Source: DAISKN01 sp963716925
GTDB taxonomy: Bacteria; Acidobacteriota; Vicinamibacteria; Marinacidobacterales; SMYC01
Reading direction: 5' to 3'
DNA length: 64,000 nt
NCBI GenBank assembly: GCA_963716925.1
Contig: CAVQUX010000035.1
Span: forward strand, 16,631 to 80,630
How positions within the stretch are numbered: the stretch's first letter is position 1; each line of letters begins with the position of its first letter. The notes below the pieces were generated by a model. That model was given only the letters and a program-made list of their open reading frames with translations. It made no database searches and was not told the origin of the DNA. The translations under genes and the position numbers were made by a program. Below, piece after piece: positions 25,603-36,636 of the stretch.

Positions 25603-26627
25603 TTGCGGGGGTGCGCGTGGACGCGCTCGACCAGGAGCTGCACGTTCTCGACCGGCGTTCCCGGAAGGATTCCGTGTCCGAGGTTGAAGACGTGGCCCGA
25701 ACGACCCGCCGCCTGCCTGAGAACGGCATCGACCCGGTCGAGGAGGACGTCCTTCGGGGCGAAGAGCGCGAGCGGGTCGAGATTCCCCTGGATGGCGACT
25801 TCGTCTCCGACTTCGCGCCAGCCGCGATCGAGATCGATGCGCCAGTCGAGCCCGATCACGTCGCCGCCGGCTTCTCGCATCTCCCGCAGGATGCCCGCGG
25901 TGCCGGTGCCGAAGTGGATTCGAGGGACTCCGAGCTTCGAAAGCGGCTCGAGGATCGCACGGCTGTGGGGAAGGACGAGCTTCCGGTAGTCCTCCGGGGA
26001 GAGCGCGCCCACCCAGGAGTCGAAGAGCTGCACGGCGGCGACGCCGGCCTCCACCTGCGCCGTCAGATAGTCGCGCACCACCGAGGCGAGAGTGGAGAGC
26101 AGGAGGTGCCAGGTCTCGGGGTCTTCGTACATCAACGCCTTGGTCTTCTCGAATCCCTTCGAGGGTCCGCCTTCGATCGCGTAAGAAGCCAGCGTGAACG
26201 GCGCACCGGCGAAGCCGATGAGCGGCACCTCGAGCTCCCTCCGCAGCAGACGGATCGCTTCGAGGGTGAAGGCGAGCGATTCGCGGGGCTCAACCTTCTT
26301 CAGTCTTTCGACGTCGCTCCGGCTGCGGACGGGGTTTTCGATCCGCGGTCCTTCTCCCTGGGCGAAGGAGAAAGGGATCCCGAGGGGCTCGAGGGGAACG
26401 AGGAGGTCGGAGAAGAGAATGGCGGCGTCGAAGTCGAACTTGCGTACGGGCTGGAGGGTGACCTCGACCGCGAGCTCCGGCGTCCGGCAGATCTCGAGAA
26501 GCCCGTGCGATTTCCGGATCTCCCGGTACTCCGCGAGGTAGCGCCCCGCCTGCCGCATGAGCCAGACGGGCGTGCTGTCGACGGCCTCGCGCCGGCAGGC
26601 TCTCAGAAATCGGTCGGAGCGGCTCAA
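25599..26627 (-). CDS. hemE: Uroporphyrinogen decarboxylase
   Basis: A 342-residue cytoplasmic enzyme that converts uroporphyrinogen III to coproporphyrinogen III. Signatures are PVWLMRQAGRYLAEYRE near the N-terminus with the substrate-binding Arg pair, FDFDAAILFSDLL with the conserved active-site Asp, and GFAGAPFTLASYAIEG. Length is normal. The only usable start is a TTG at 26627, preceded by AGGAG. It lies 13 bases after a DUF4388 gene and overlaps hemG. Confidence 0.96.
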   Translation of the reverse strand: MSRSDRFLRACRREAVDSTPVWLMRQAGRYLAEYREIRKSHGLLEICRTPELAVEVTLQPVRKFDFDAAILFSDLLVPLEPLGIPFSFAQGEGPRIENPVRSRSDVERLKKVEPRESLAFTLEAIRLLRRELEVPLIGFAGAPFTLASYAIEGGPSKGFEKTKALMYEDPETWHLLLSTLASVVRDYLTAQVEAGVAAVQLFDSWVGALSPEDYRKLVLPHSRAILEPLSKLGVPRIHFGTGTAGILREMREAGGDVIGLDWRIDLDRGWREVGDEVAIQGNLDPLALFAPKDVLLDRVDAVLRQAAGRSGHVFNLGHGILPGTPVENVQLLVERVHAHPRN

Positions 26628-26640
26628 CTCCTGCTCAACT

Positions 26641-27222
26641 CTAAGGGGCGGGAGGGGACGGCTCGCGGAGCCGGATGAGTCGGTTGGCGACGAGCGGATA
26701 GAGGAGACGGCAGGTATGGTACTCGGAGAGGCCGGAGTCGAGAGCGATCTGCTTGACGCTCCGCTCCCCGTCGATCTTCGCCAGCACCATCCACTCGCTG
26801 GTGTTCAGCGTCACCTGTTTTCCCGTTTGGCCCTCTTCGGGTATCACGAACTCGGGCACGAGGTTGGTGTCGGGAATCTGCTCCTGCAGGAGCTCCCGCT
26901 CGTCGCTGCGCCGGGCGCCTTCGAGGAGCAGGATCGTGGTGTGCTGTCGTACCGATTTCTTCGAGCTCGTCTCGCCGGGAACGAACGCGAAGCTGCCTTC
27001 CACCCGGCTCATCAGTTCGAAAAACGCCTCCTCGCCGTCGCGCGGCCCGAGCTCCGCGTGAATCACGGCGCCGCCGTCGAAGAAAATCGAGCCCCGGGAA
27101 TCGGCGAACAAGAGCTCCAGTTTTCCCGTCTTCGCGTGTCCGCACAGGAACTGCACCACGTCGGGGACGGAGAACTGCCGGATCGAGCCCTGGAGCTCGA
27201 CGTTCCGATCGGAAGAGGACAT
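26641..27222 (-). CDS. DUF4388 domain protein
   Basis: The 193-residue protein has an N-terminal DUF4388 (PATAN-like) domain: LQGSIRQFSVPDVVQFLCGHAKTGKLELLF is typical, with GSIFFDGGAVIHAELG. The C-terminal part (STSEWMVLAKIDG-like, SVKQIALDSGLSEYHTCRLLYPLV) looks like a small winged helix. These proteins occur in gliding, developmental or two-component settings in Myxococcota, Acidobacteriota and relatives; a role in signalling is likely but undefined. It lies upstream of hemE in the same direction and divergent from the TPR gene. Confidence 0.82.
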   Translation of the reverse strand: MSSSDRNVELQGSIRQFSVPDVVQFLCGHAKTGKLELLFADSRGSIFFDGGAVIHAELGPRDGEEAFFELMSRVEGSFAFVPGETSSKKSVRQHTTILLLEGARRSDERELLQEQIPDTNLVPEFVIPEEGQTGKQVTLNTSEWMVLAKIDGERSVKQIALDSGLSEYHTCRLLYPLVANRLIRLREPSPPAP

Positions 27223-27297
27223 GGGGGCAAACTATCACACCAAATTTCCGGGCGCCAAAGCGGCTCGCTGGACGATCACAGTCGACTCGACGTGGTC

Positions 27298-27303
27298 TAT
27301 AAT
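27298..27303 (+). promoter_or_regulatory. -10 box before the TPR gene
   Basis: A perfect TATAAT lies 22 bases before the ATG at 27325. The -35 region (ATCACA near 27275-27280, spacer 17) is a weak match. GAGGAG at about 27312-27317 is the ribosome site. Confidence 0.4.
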
Positions 27304-27324
27304 GCGGATTCGAGGAGACATCGC

Positions 27325-28233
27325 ATGTTCAAGAGGTGCACAGCTTTCGCAGCCGCGTTCCTGCTCGCCTCGACCGCGTCGATGGCGCAGATGGGGACCG
27401 GCCGGGTCACGGGAACGATCAAGGATCCCCAGGGCAAGCCGATCGTGGGTGCGAAAATCACGGCCACGAACCCCGAGAGCGACCGCGCGATCGAGGGAAC
27501 GACGGACAAGGACGGCAAGTGGGCACTGCTCGGGTTCCGATCCGGAAATTACGAGTTCACGTTCACCGCCGATGGGTATCAGCCGCAGGCCTATACGAAC
27601 GCCGTCAAGCAGATGAACCGCAATCCCGCGATGGACGTGATCCTCCAGCCTCTGGCGATGGGCCAGAGCGCGGGCGGCGCCGGAGGCAAGCTCCACGAGG
27701 CGAACCAGCTTCTGGAACAGAAGAAGTATCCCGAGGCCATCGCGATGTACGAGGAGATCCTCGCCGCCGAGCCGACGGTCTATCAGATTTACTACAACAT
27801 CGGGACCGCGCAGCGGGAGATGGGCGAGATCGACAAGGCCGCGGCCTCGTTCCAGAAGGTCCTGGACCAGGAGGCGAACAATACCTCGGCGCTGATCGCG
27901 ATGGGCGACGTCCTCGTCCTCCAGAAGAAGCTCGACGAGGCGGTGACCTATTTCGAGAAGGCCATCGGGCAGACGACCGACGAGGTCATTCCCTTCAACG
28001 TGGCGGAGATTTATTTCAGCCAGGGGAACAACGCCAAGGCCCTGGAGTACTACCAGACGGCGTCGACCCGCAAGCCCGATTGGCCGGAGCCCTACCTCAA
28101 GATTGGCTTCGTCCATATGAACGCCGGGGACCTGGACGCGGCCGCGGCGAGCTTCCATAAGGTCGTGGAGGTGGCTCCCGACAGTCCTCAGGCCCAGGCG
28201 GCGCAGCAGGTCCTGACAACGCTGAAGAAGTAG
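27325..28233 (+). CDS. Exported TPR protein with carboxypeptidase-regulatory domain
   Basis: The 302-residue protein has a signal peptide (about 1-22, ending SMAQ), a carboxypeptidase-regulatory-like beta-sandwich (TGRVTGTIKDPQGKPIVGAKI to about residue 110), and five or so tetratricopeptide repeats to the end (for example YPEAIAMYEEILAAEPTVYQ and LDEAVTYFEKAIGQ). It should act in the periplasm as a scaffold. The start has GAGGAG before it and TATAAT further upstream. A receptor gene with the same type of N-terminal domain starts 15 bases after its stop, so the two probably work together. Confidence 0.88.
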   Translation: MFKRCTAFAAAFLLASTASMAQMGTGRVTGTIKDPQGKPIVGAKITATNPESDRAIEGTTDKDGKWALLGFRSGNYEFTFTADGYQPQAYTNAVKQMNRNPAMDVILQPLAMGQSAGGAGGKLHEANQLLEQKKYPEAIAMYEEILAAEPTVYQIYYNIGTAQREMGEIDKAAASFQKVLDQEANNTSALIAMGDVLVLQKKLDEAVTYFEKAIGQTTDEVIPFNVAEIYFSQGNNAKALEYYQTASTRKPDWPEPYLKIGFVHMNAGDLDAAAASFHKVVEVAPDSPQAQAAQQVLTTLKK

Positions 28234-28248
28234 CCTCGGATCCGCGAG

Positions 28249-31089
28249 GTGGAGATCCTCGGCCTCGCTATCGCGCTGGCCGCGAGTCTCGCTTCGGCCC
28301 AGGACACCGGAAGCATCGGCGGCGTCGTGACCGATGCCACCGGAGCCGTTCTCGCGGACTGCGTCGTAGAAGTCGCGAGCGAGAGCGGCGGCCTCTCCCG
28401 GAGACAGCGCACCGGCGGGCGCGGCGGCTATCGCTTCTCCGGTCTTCCCGTCGGCAGCTACAGCTTACGATTCGACCTCGCGGGCTTCGACTCCGCGGAG
28501 CGGACGGGCGTCCGGGTCGAGGCGGGCGCTCACGTCGACCTCGGGGTGACGCTTCAGGTCCGGGGCCTCGCGGTTTTCACCGGAGTCGGCCCCATGGATC
28601 GAAAACGATCGGGCCTCGCCGGGAGCGTCGAGCCGTCGACTCTCCAGGGTGTGCCCACCGGCCGGAGCCTCTGGTCCGTTCTCGAGCTCTCGCCCGGTCT
28701 CGTCACTGACCGCTTCGACGTGGGCGGCTCCGAGAGCGGACAGCAATCGACGTTCTCCGCGGCGGGGACTTCCCCTACCCAGAACCAGTACTACCTGAAC
28801 GGGGTCAACGTCACCGATCCCGCCGTACTCGGGGCATCCGCGAGCTACTACGCTTATGACTCGTTCGCGGAAGTCCAGGTCACGACCGCCGGCCATGACG
28901 CGGAGATGCAGACACCGGGCGTCGTCCTCAATATCGTGCTCGAGGGCGGCGGCAACCCGATCGAGGGAGGCGCGTCGTTCTACTTCGAGAACGAGAGCCT
29001 CCAGAGCGACAACCTCGATGACCGCCTGCGGGCGCACGGCGTTTCTCCGTCGAACCCGCTCGAGTCGTACTACGACGTGAGTGCGGAGCTGGGGGGGCCT
29101 GTCGTGCGCGATCGCGCTTTCTTCTATGCGAGCTACGAGCGGCAGAGGATCGCGCCCTTCGCCATCGGCTTCTTCCTCCCGGGAGGCGAGCCCGGAGTCG
29201 ACCGCACGGACCTCTCGACCGTCATCGCCCGCACTTCCCTCTCGCTCGGATCCCGCGGAAGCCTCGGATTTCTCTTCTTCCGGAACCGGAAGCTTCGTCC
29301 CTACCGCGACGCCTCAAGGTTCCGGCCGACTCCGGAGACGGCGCTCCACCAGGACTCCACCACGGACGTGATTCAGGGCCTCTATTCGCGCCTCTTCGGC
29401 GAGAAGACTCTTCTCGACGCGCGCTTCAGCGTCGTAGACCTCGACTTTCCCCTTGGAGAAGCTCCCGATCTGCAGGACGACGCCTACTCCCGGATCGAGC
29501 TCGCGAACGGCGTCAGGAGCGTAGGTCCAGGCTCCGACGAGCTCTTCTCCCGGAACCGGCTCCAGGCGAACGCCGCCCTCTTCCTCTTCGCCGACGACTG
29601 GCTGTCCGGCTCGCACGACGTGAAGCTCGGATGGGAGGGAGGCTGGAATCGGGCGCGCACCGGCTATGACCTCACGGGGGCGATTCTCTACCGGGATTTC
29701 TTCGGGGCGCCGATTCAGGTCGAGGTCTATAGCGAGCCCTTGACCACGGTGAACGACGCTTCCAGCCAGGGCTTCTTCGTCAAGGACAGCTACGTTCGCG
29801 GAAGAATGGTTCTCAATCTCGGCGCCCGCTTCGACCGTTGGACCGCGGGTTATCCCGATCAGTCCCGCCCCCCCGGCCCGTGGGAGGACTTCTTCCGGGC
29901 CCAGGGTGTTCCGCAGTCGACGGTGGGTGAGAGCAGCTTGGTATCGTTTCCTTCCGTCGCTCCCCGACTGGGTTTCACCTACGGATTGACCTCGGACGGG
30001 AGGACGCTTCTCCGCGGAAGCTACAGCCGCTTCTTTCATCAGATCGGCACCGACCTCGTTTCCTCCCAGAACCCGAATGGGCGCGCCGCTGCGCTCTTTC
30101 GATTCGCGGACGGGAACGGCAACCGCGTCCTCGATCCGGGAGAGATCGATCTCGACGCGCCCATCGCCGTGGGCCTTCCGGCACGGAACGAGATCGACCC
30201 CGGAATCGCGCAGCCGCGGACAGACGAGATCTCCGTGGGGCTCGAGCGCGAATTCGGCTCGGACCTGGCACTCACGGCGACGCTCCTCTATCGAAAGGAC
30301 CGAAGGCTCATCGACGACGTGAACGTCGGAGTTCCCGCGAGCGCCTATCGGGAAGCGGAGGCCCTCGATCCCGGGCGCGATCTCGCGGTGGGAACCGCCG
30401 ACGACGGTGTCCTCCCCGTCTTCAATCAGGCCCGGGAGACGCTAGGCGAGGATCGTTTCGAGCTCACGAACCCCGAGGGACTCGAGTCGCGTTACCGCGG
30501 CATCGTGATCGAAGCCGACAAGCGAGCGCGGCGGTGGCAGGTCCGGGGGTCGCTATCCCTGAGCGAATCGGAAGGGTACCTGCCCGGGCCGGGCCTCGAG
30601 TCACAGGTGGGGGCACCCGCGGCGTCGCCGCTCTTCAACGACCCGAACAGCTTGACGAACGCAAGGGGACGCACGTTCTGGGACCGGCCTCGGATCCTTC
30701 GCCTCTCGGGATTCTACGAATGGAAGTGGAGGATGAGGTTCGCCGCGGCCTACCGCTATCAGACAGGGCAGCCGATGTACCGATCGATTCTGGTGAGCGG
30801 GACCCTCGAAGGCGTGCCTCTCGCCCAGGGACCGATCGAGATCCTCGCCGAGCCCCAGGGCGCCGCCCTGAAGCCCCCGGTGCATCTGCTCGACGTGCGC
30901 GCGGAGAAGGGGTTCTCCCTGGGAGGCGCCGGCAGACTCGACCTGGTCTTCGATCTCTTCAACAGCCTCAACGCGAACACCGCGACGGAGATCGCTTCGA
31001 GGCGAGGAGCTTTCGGGGCCATCCTGGAAGTGCTCCCTCCTCGCGTAGCCCGAATCGGCGTGCGCTACCGATTCGGGTCGAGCCCCTGA
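28249..31089 (+). CDS. TonB-dependent receptor with N-terminal carboxypeptidase-regulatory domain
   Basis: The 946-residue outer-membrane receptor has a signal peptide (about 1-18), a carboxypeptidase-regulatory domain (about 20-105), a plug region (RSLWSVLELSPGLV, then QNQYYLNGVNVTDP), and a beta-barrel that ends in the aromatic-rich VARIGVRYRFGSSP. No clear TonB box is visible, as is usual for this Acidobacteriota-type class. It should take up a large ligand such as a glycan, peptide or siderophore. The GTG start follows the TPR gene by 15 bases. Confidence 0.9.
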   Translation: MEILGLAIALAASLASAQDTGSIGGVVTDATGAVLADCVVEVASESGGLSRRQRTGGRGGYRFSGLPVGSYSLRFDLAGFDSAERTGVRVEAGAHVDLGVTLQVRGLAVFTGVGPMDRKRSGLAGSVEPSTLQGVPTGRSLWSVLELSPGLVTDRFDVGGSESGQQSTFSAAGTSPTQNQYYLNGVNVTDPAVLGASASYYAYDSFAEVQVTTAGHDAEMQTPGVVLNIVLEGGGNPIEGGASFYFENESLQSDNLDDRLRAHGVSPSNPLESYYDVSAELGGPVVRDRAFFYASYERQRIAPFAIGFFLPGGEPGVDRTDLSTVIARTSLSLGSRGSLGFLFFRNRKLRPYRDASRFRPTPETALHQDSTTDVIQGLYSRLFGEKTLLDARFSVVDLDFPLGEAPDLQDDAYSRIELANGVRSVGPGSDELFSRNRLQANAALFLFADDWLSGSHDVKLGWEGGWNRARTGYDLTGAILYRDFFGAPIQVEVYSEPLTTVNDASSQGFFVKDSYVRGRMVLNLGARFDRWTAGYPDQSRPPGPWEDFFRAQGVPQSTVGESSLVSFPSVAPRLGFTYGLTSDGRTLLRGSYSRFFHQIGTDLVSSQNPNGRAAALFRFADGNGNRVLDPGEIDLDAPIAVGLPARNEIDPGIAQPRTDEISVGLEREFGSDLALTATLLYRKDRRLIDDVNVGVPASAYREAEALDPGRDLAVGTADDGVLPVFNQARETLGEDRFELTNPEGLESRYRGIVIEADKRARRWQVRGSLSLSESEGYLPGPGLESQVGAPAASPLFNDPNSLTNARGRTFWDRPRILRLSGFYEWKWRMRFAAAYRYQTGQPMYRSILVSGTLEGVPLAQGPIEILAEPQGAALKPPVHLLDVRAEKGFSLGGAGRLDLVFDLFNSLNANTATEIASRRGAFGAILEVLPPRVARIGVRYRFGSSP

Positions 31090-31349
31090 CTCGGTTGAGG
31101 CTCCATTGAGGCCGGCGCTCGAGAGCCCGGCGGAGATCCCTAGCCCCGCCGTCTGGAATCTGGAACAGGCAGGAGAGCTTCACGAAGACCCGCCAGGCGT
31201 CCTACCTGAGGTCGTCCGCCACCGTGAGCCGCGGCCCTCGCGCGCCGAAGCGTAGCAAATCGAAGTGAAGGTTCTTTCCGGTCACGGAAGTGGGCCCAGG
31301 GAACGAGTTCGCGTAGAATGTCGCGAGCGTTCTCGAAGAGGAGGCCTCC

Positions 31350-32531
31350 TTGACAAGAAAGAGAATCGCGATCGCAGCCGCGTCCTGGCTCTGGATCGGG
31401 GCTCCGGCCGGCGCCCAGATCGACGAGTCGGAGCGCCCCATTCCGGATCGATACATCGTTGTGCTCCGGCCGGAGGCGGCCGAGACCGCACAAGCCAGGG
31501 GCGAAGCCGTTTCCCGGGTGGCGGTGGAGCTCGCGTCTCGCCACCGCGGGATCGTTCTTCGCGTCTACCGGCGCGCGGTGCAGGGTTTTTCGGTTCGGAT
31601 GTCGCGGCGTGACGCGCTCGCGCTCTCCCGAGATCCGAAGGTCGCGTTCGTCGAACAGGACGGCGTCGTCCAGTTGCCCGCCGACGTTCACGCGACCGCT
31701 CCCGCCGCGTCCTGGGGGCTCGATCGCATCGATCAGCGCGACCTCCCTCTGGATGGGAGCTTCAGCTCGAGCGCGACCGGAGGCGGTGTCAATGTCTATG
31801 TGATCGACACCGGGATTCGGAGCTCCCACGTGGAGTTCGGAGGCCGCGCGCTCGCCGGGTTCACCGCCATCGACGACGGACGCGGCACTACGGATTGCAA
31901 CGGCCATGGGACACACGTCGCGGGGACAATCGGCGGAAACACGTTCGGAGTAGCCCGCGAGGTCACCCTCTTCGCCGTCAGGGTCCTGAACTGCCGGGGT
32001 TCCGGCACCAAGTCTGGCGTGATCGGTGGCATCGAATGGGTGACCGAGAACCACGTGAAGCCCGCCGTAGCCAACATGAGCCTCGGCGGAACTCGCTCGC
32101 GGGCGATCGACCGGGCGGTCGAAAGTTCCATGGAGGTCGGCGTGACCTACGCCGTCGCAGCCGGCAACGAGAACGCCAACGCCTGTTTCTTCTCGCCCGC
32201 GAACACCGACGCGATTACCGTGGGAGCCAGCGACATTCAAGACCAGCGTGCGTCCTTCTCCAACAAAGGGCGCTGCGTCGACGTTTTCGCTCCCGGGGTG
32301 TCGATTACGTCCGCCTGGGCAGTCAGCGATACCGCCACCAACACGATCAGCGGGACGTCGATGGCCTCCCCCCACGCCGCCGGTGTGGCTGCGCTCTACC
32401 TCGACGAGAATCCTGACGCCGCTCCCGAAGAGGTCATGACGGCGATTCTGCAAGGTGCGACTTCCGGCCGGCTGAGTGGAGTGGGGTTCGGGTCGCCGAA
32501 CCTTCTGCTCTTCTCGGGCCCTTTACCGTGA
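31350..32531 (+). CDS. Secreted subtilisin-family (S8, proteinase K-like) protease
   Basis: The 393-residue preproenzyme has a signal peptide (about 1-22), an I9 inhibitor prodomain (RYIVVLRPEA to about residue 110), and the catalytic domain starting near SWGLDRIDQRDLPLDG. The triad is Asp153 (VIDTGI), His186 (NGHGTHVAG) and Ser337 (GTSMASPHAAG), with Asn273 (AAGNENAN) at the oxyanion hole. The order and cysteines resemble proteinase K and aqualysin. The TTG start has a strong GAGGAGG ribosome site 5 bases upstream, which supports it. No C-terminal sorting domain is present. Confidence 0.94.
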   Translation: MTRKRIAIAAASWLWIGAPAGAQIDESERPIPDRYIVVLRPEAAETAQARGEAVSRVAVELASRHRGIVLRVYRRAVQGFSVRMSRRDALALSRDPKVAFVEQDGVVQLPADVHATAPAASWGLDRIDQRDLPLDGSFSSSATGGGVNVYVIDTGIRSSHVEFGGRALAGFTAIDDGRGTTDCNGHGTHVAGTIGGNTFGVAREVTLFAVRVLNCRGSGTKSGVIGGIEWVTENHVKPAVANMSLGGTRSRAIDRAVESSMEVGVTYAVAAGNENANACFFSPANTDAITVGASDIQDQRASFSNKGRCVDVFAPGVSITSAWAVSDTATNTISGTSMASPHAAGVAALYLDENPDAAPEEVMTAILQGATSGRLSGVGFGSPNLLLFSGPLP

Positions 32532-32561
32532 TTGCTCCGCCGAACTGGCGGGAGCTATTCG

Positions 32562-32585
32562 CCCCTTTGCGCCTCTGCGTTCGCC
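32562..32585. repeat. Short CTTTGCG-type heptad repeat
   Basis: CCCCTTTGCGCCTCTGCG and a following TTCGCC lie between the protease gene and the next gene. The unit matches the right arm of the larger repeat at 55719-55759. It overlaps the end of the adjacent minus-strand gene region only at its margin. Confidence 0.5.
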
Positions 32586-32586
32586 T

Positions 32587-33006
32587 TCATGACGCCGAAA
32601 GGAACTTCTCGAAAATTCCCCGCAGCTCGGCGTCGATCTCGACCGGCCTCAACGTGTCGAGATCCACGAGGACCGTCGTGATCTCGGCGTGGAACGTGAG
32701 CTCGCCGTCGCGCTTCCTCCGGATGTCGTAGGCGATGACGAGAGAGGAGCGGCCGATCTTCCGGACGGTGAGCTCCACCACGGCGACGTCCCCATAGGAA
32801 AGAGACGCCTTGAACTCGCTGGTGATGGCCACCGTCGGGAAGCCGAGCCTCTTCTCCTTGACCAGCGTCGGGTAGGAGATGGGAGCCGCGGTATCGAAGA
32901 AGTCCTCGAACGCTCCGTGGCAGAGGTGGAAGAACTGCGGGTAGTAGACGATCCCCGCGCCGTCGACGTCGTCGAAACGGATCTTCTGGATGCTGGTGAA
33001 AGCCAA
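32587..33006 (-). CDS. Hotdog-fold acyl-CoA thioesterase (4HBT/YbgC-like)
   Basis: The 139-residue protein begins with IRFDDVDGAGIVYYPQFF, the 4-hydroxybenzoyl-CoA thioesterase signature; Asp15 corresponds to the catalytic Asp17 of the Pseudomonas enzyme. The hot-dog helix follows (HLCHGAFEDFFD). It should hydrolyse an acyl- or aroyl-CoA in the cytoplasm; substrate is not readable. It starts 2 bases after the GWxTD gene stop in the same direction. Confidence 0.88.
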   Translation of the reverse strand: MAFTSIQKIRFDDVDGAGIVYYPQFFHLCHGAFEDFFDTAAPISYPTLVKEKRLGFPTVAITSEFKASLSYGDVAVVELTVRKIGRSSLVIAYDIRRKRDGELTFHAEITTVLVDLDTLRPVEIDAELRGIFEKFLSAS

Positions 33007-33008
33007 GG

Positions 33009-35102
33009 TCAGGGCTTCGGTTTGTCCGGACTTCCACCGAGCAGCTGGATCCTCTCCTTGACTTCTGGCTGCTCGGGGTCGAGCTCGAGCGAGCGCTCGA
33101 AGGCCTCGCGCGCCTGGTCGTTGTGGCCGAGCTTCTGGTGGCAGTCACCCGAGGTGTTGAGAAGGAGCGTGTCGGGCGGGCGGATCTGGCGGGCGTGATC
33201 GAGATAAGCGACGGCGTCCTGGCACTGGTCCTTGATGTAGAGCGCGTAGCCGAGGACCGAGACGACCTCGTACTGATTCGGGAAACCGGCTTCGAGAGGC
33301 CGCAGGAGCCCGAGCGCGTCGTCGGCCCTCTTCTCTCGCAGGTAGGCATTGGCCAGCTTCCACTTCGCCTCGGGAAGATTGGTGCCGCTCGCGGCCACCG
33401 CGCGCTCGAGATCGGCCCGGGCCTCTTCGTAGCGCCCGAGGTTCCAGAGCTGTTCTCCACGTACCAGGTTTATGAGCCCGGGGTAGCGGGTATTGAAGCC
33501 GCGGCGGTAGATGAATCCCGGACGGGTGGCGACGGAGCGCGGGGAAACCGTGATCGGCACGGACCTCTGCGACAGCTCGGCGCCTTCGGGCGAGAGGAGC
33601 CGGGCCCGGATCTCGTAGTTTCCCCCGACCATGTCCTCGAGCATCATGTGATCGAAAACCATTCCGTGAGGGCCCACCGGGCTCTCGACTTTCTTGACCA
33701 CTTCGGACCCGTTCGCGAGCTCGAAAACCACCCGGTGGGCGGACGACGCCCCGAAGGCCTGAGTGACGAGGTGGATGGTATCCCCGATCACGAAGATGTT
33801 GTCCGTCGCCGGCTGGAATCGCATCGACCCCACCTGGAACGTGCGGATCTCTCCGTCGGCCACGTCGCCCATGGTGCTATTCGACTCGAACGCCGGGATG
33901 AGGTCGATGAGGACCGGAGCCGCAGGATCGGGCACGGGAATCGAGATCTCTTTCTCCGCCACGGTGTACTGGTGAATGACGCGGTTCCTGAGGATGACGG
34001 AGATGTTGTAGTCGCCGGGCACCAGCGGGAAGTTGTCCTGATAGGCGAAGGGCGATGCGCGGATCTGCTGCACCTGGCTCGGCGTGATCTCCAGATAGAC
34101 CTCTTTGTCGTTCGCGACGATGAGCGTCCCCTCGCGGGTGCGCACCTCGACGGTCACGTCGAGCGTGGTGTAGAACTTCGACTGCTTCTCGTCGGTCTCC
34201 ATGCTGAAGTTCTGGGGATCGATCTCGATGCTGTAGTGGACCAGAGGGGTCCCCGAAGCCTCGGCGACGACGGCGAAGCTCGACCGCGAAGGGACGAAGT
34301 TGAACGAGTAGTCCGCGGACACCCGGTTTCCGTAGCGCAGCCAGGCGTCGGCGTAGTCGGTTCGAATCGCTCGCTTGGGAGAGTCCTCGATGCGGGCGAG
34401 CATGATGTCCGTCCCGAGAGCGGGCCTGCCGCCGACGTAGTCCGGGGGCTCGCTGGTATCGAACGAGAGCGAGGCCTGCGCGAGCTCCGGGGAAATCTGT
34501 CGCAGCGTTTGAATCGCCTCGGTGTTCTCGCCCGACTGGAGGTTCACGCTCGCGGTGAGCAGCGCCTGGGGGCCGTCGATGAGCGGATGGTAGATCTTGT
34601 ACTCCCCGAAGTCGTTCTTCTTGAAGAACAGCAGGTAGAAGAACGACGGAAGTCCGAGCCTCGGCTCCCCCTGGTAGAACCAGAGCTCGGAGGACACGAC
34701 CTCGGCATAGCCGTCAAACCGCTGCGTTTCCCGGGGCTCGCCCAGCAGGATGTAGTAGCGCCCCCGGTCGGTCCTCCAGCCCTCGCGGAACGTCTCCCGC
34801 CCGAGGAAGGTGTTCGCGTGATCGATGCGGCGATAGTGCTCGTCCTTGTACTCGTTCGCGGGAGTCGCCGGGTTCGGATCGCGCTTGCGCCAGAACGCCT
34901 CGATGAAGCGGGCTCGCTCCTCGACGGTGTTGAGCGAGAGGAAGACGTCTTTCTCGCGATCGGTGATGATGTAGACCACGTCGCGCTCGAGCCAGTTGCG
35001 GTGCTCCTCGGTGAGCTTCTTCACCCGATCGTCCGCCCCCGCGGAAACGGGCAGGGTCAGCGCGGCAGCGAGCAATGCAGAAAGCATCATCGTGGGTCGC
35101 AT
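33009..35102 (-). CDS. GWxTD-domain exported protein with C-terminal TPRs
   Basis: The 697-residue protein has a signal peptide (about 1-23, MMLSALLAAALTLPVSAGA) and the GWxTD domain that names the family: ERARFIEAFWRKRDPNPATP and FREGWRTDRGRYYILLGEP (about 65-145). A long beta-rich middle follows, and TPR repeats occupy about 520-690 (AREAFERSLELDPEQPE). GWxTD proteins are common in Acidobacteriota and their role is not established. It lies directly downstream of an NtrC-type regulator and a histidine kinase gene, which suggests shared control. Confidence 0.9.
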   Translation of the reverse strand: MRPTMMLSALLAAALTLPVSAGADDRVKKLTEEHRNWLERDVVYIITDREKDVFLSLNTVEERARFIEAFWRKRDPNPATPANEYKDEHYRRIDHANTFLGRETFREGWRTDRGRYYILLGEPRETQRFDGYAEVVSSELWFYQGEPRLGLPSFFYLLFFKKNDFGEYKIYHPLIDGPQALLTASVNLQSGENTEAIQTLRQISPELAQASLSFDTSEPPDYVGGRPALGTDIMLARIEDSPKRAIRTDYADAWLRYGNRVSADYSFNFVPSRSSFAVVAEASGTPLVHYSIEIDPQNFSMETDEKQSKFYTTLDVTVEVRTREGTLIVANDKEVYLEITPSQVQQIRASPFAYQDNFPLVPGDYNISVILRNRVIHQYTVAEKEISIPVPDPAAPVLIDLIPAFESNSTMGDVADGEIRTFQVGSMRFQPATDNIFVIGDTIHLVTQAFGASSAHRVVFELANGSEVVKKVESPVGPHGMVFDHMMLEDMVGGNYEIRARLLSPEGAELSQRSVPITVSPRSVATRPGFIYRRGFNTRYPGLINLVRGEQLWNLGRYEEARADLERAVAASGTNLPEAKWKLANAYLREKRADDALGLLRPLEAGFPNQYEVVSVLGYALYIKDQCQDAVAYLDHARQIRPPDTLLLNTSGDCHQKLGHNDQAREAFERSLELDPEQPEVKERIQLLGGSPDKPKP

Positions 35103-35112
35103 TGCGGGAATT

Positions 35113-36516
<1,404 letters not shown>

Positions 36517-36636
36517 TCGCGATTCCCATCTTCGCTCGGCCCGGGACGTCGTCCAAACCGTGCTCGAAACCGCCATCGCTTGGGGTCCTCTTCCCGATCG
36601 ATAAACTCGTCAACCCGTTGGTTCTTTCCTCGGAGC

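Noticed and set aside
28856..29371. Short Ser/Thr/Arg-rich frames inside the receptor gene
   Set aside because: They are shadows of the receptor coding frame and have no ribosome sites.
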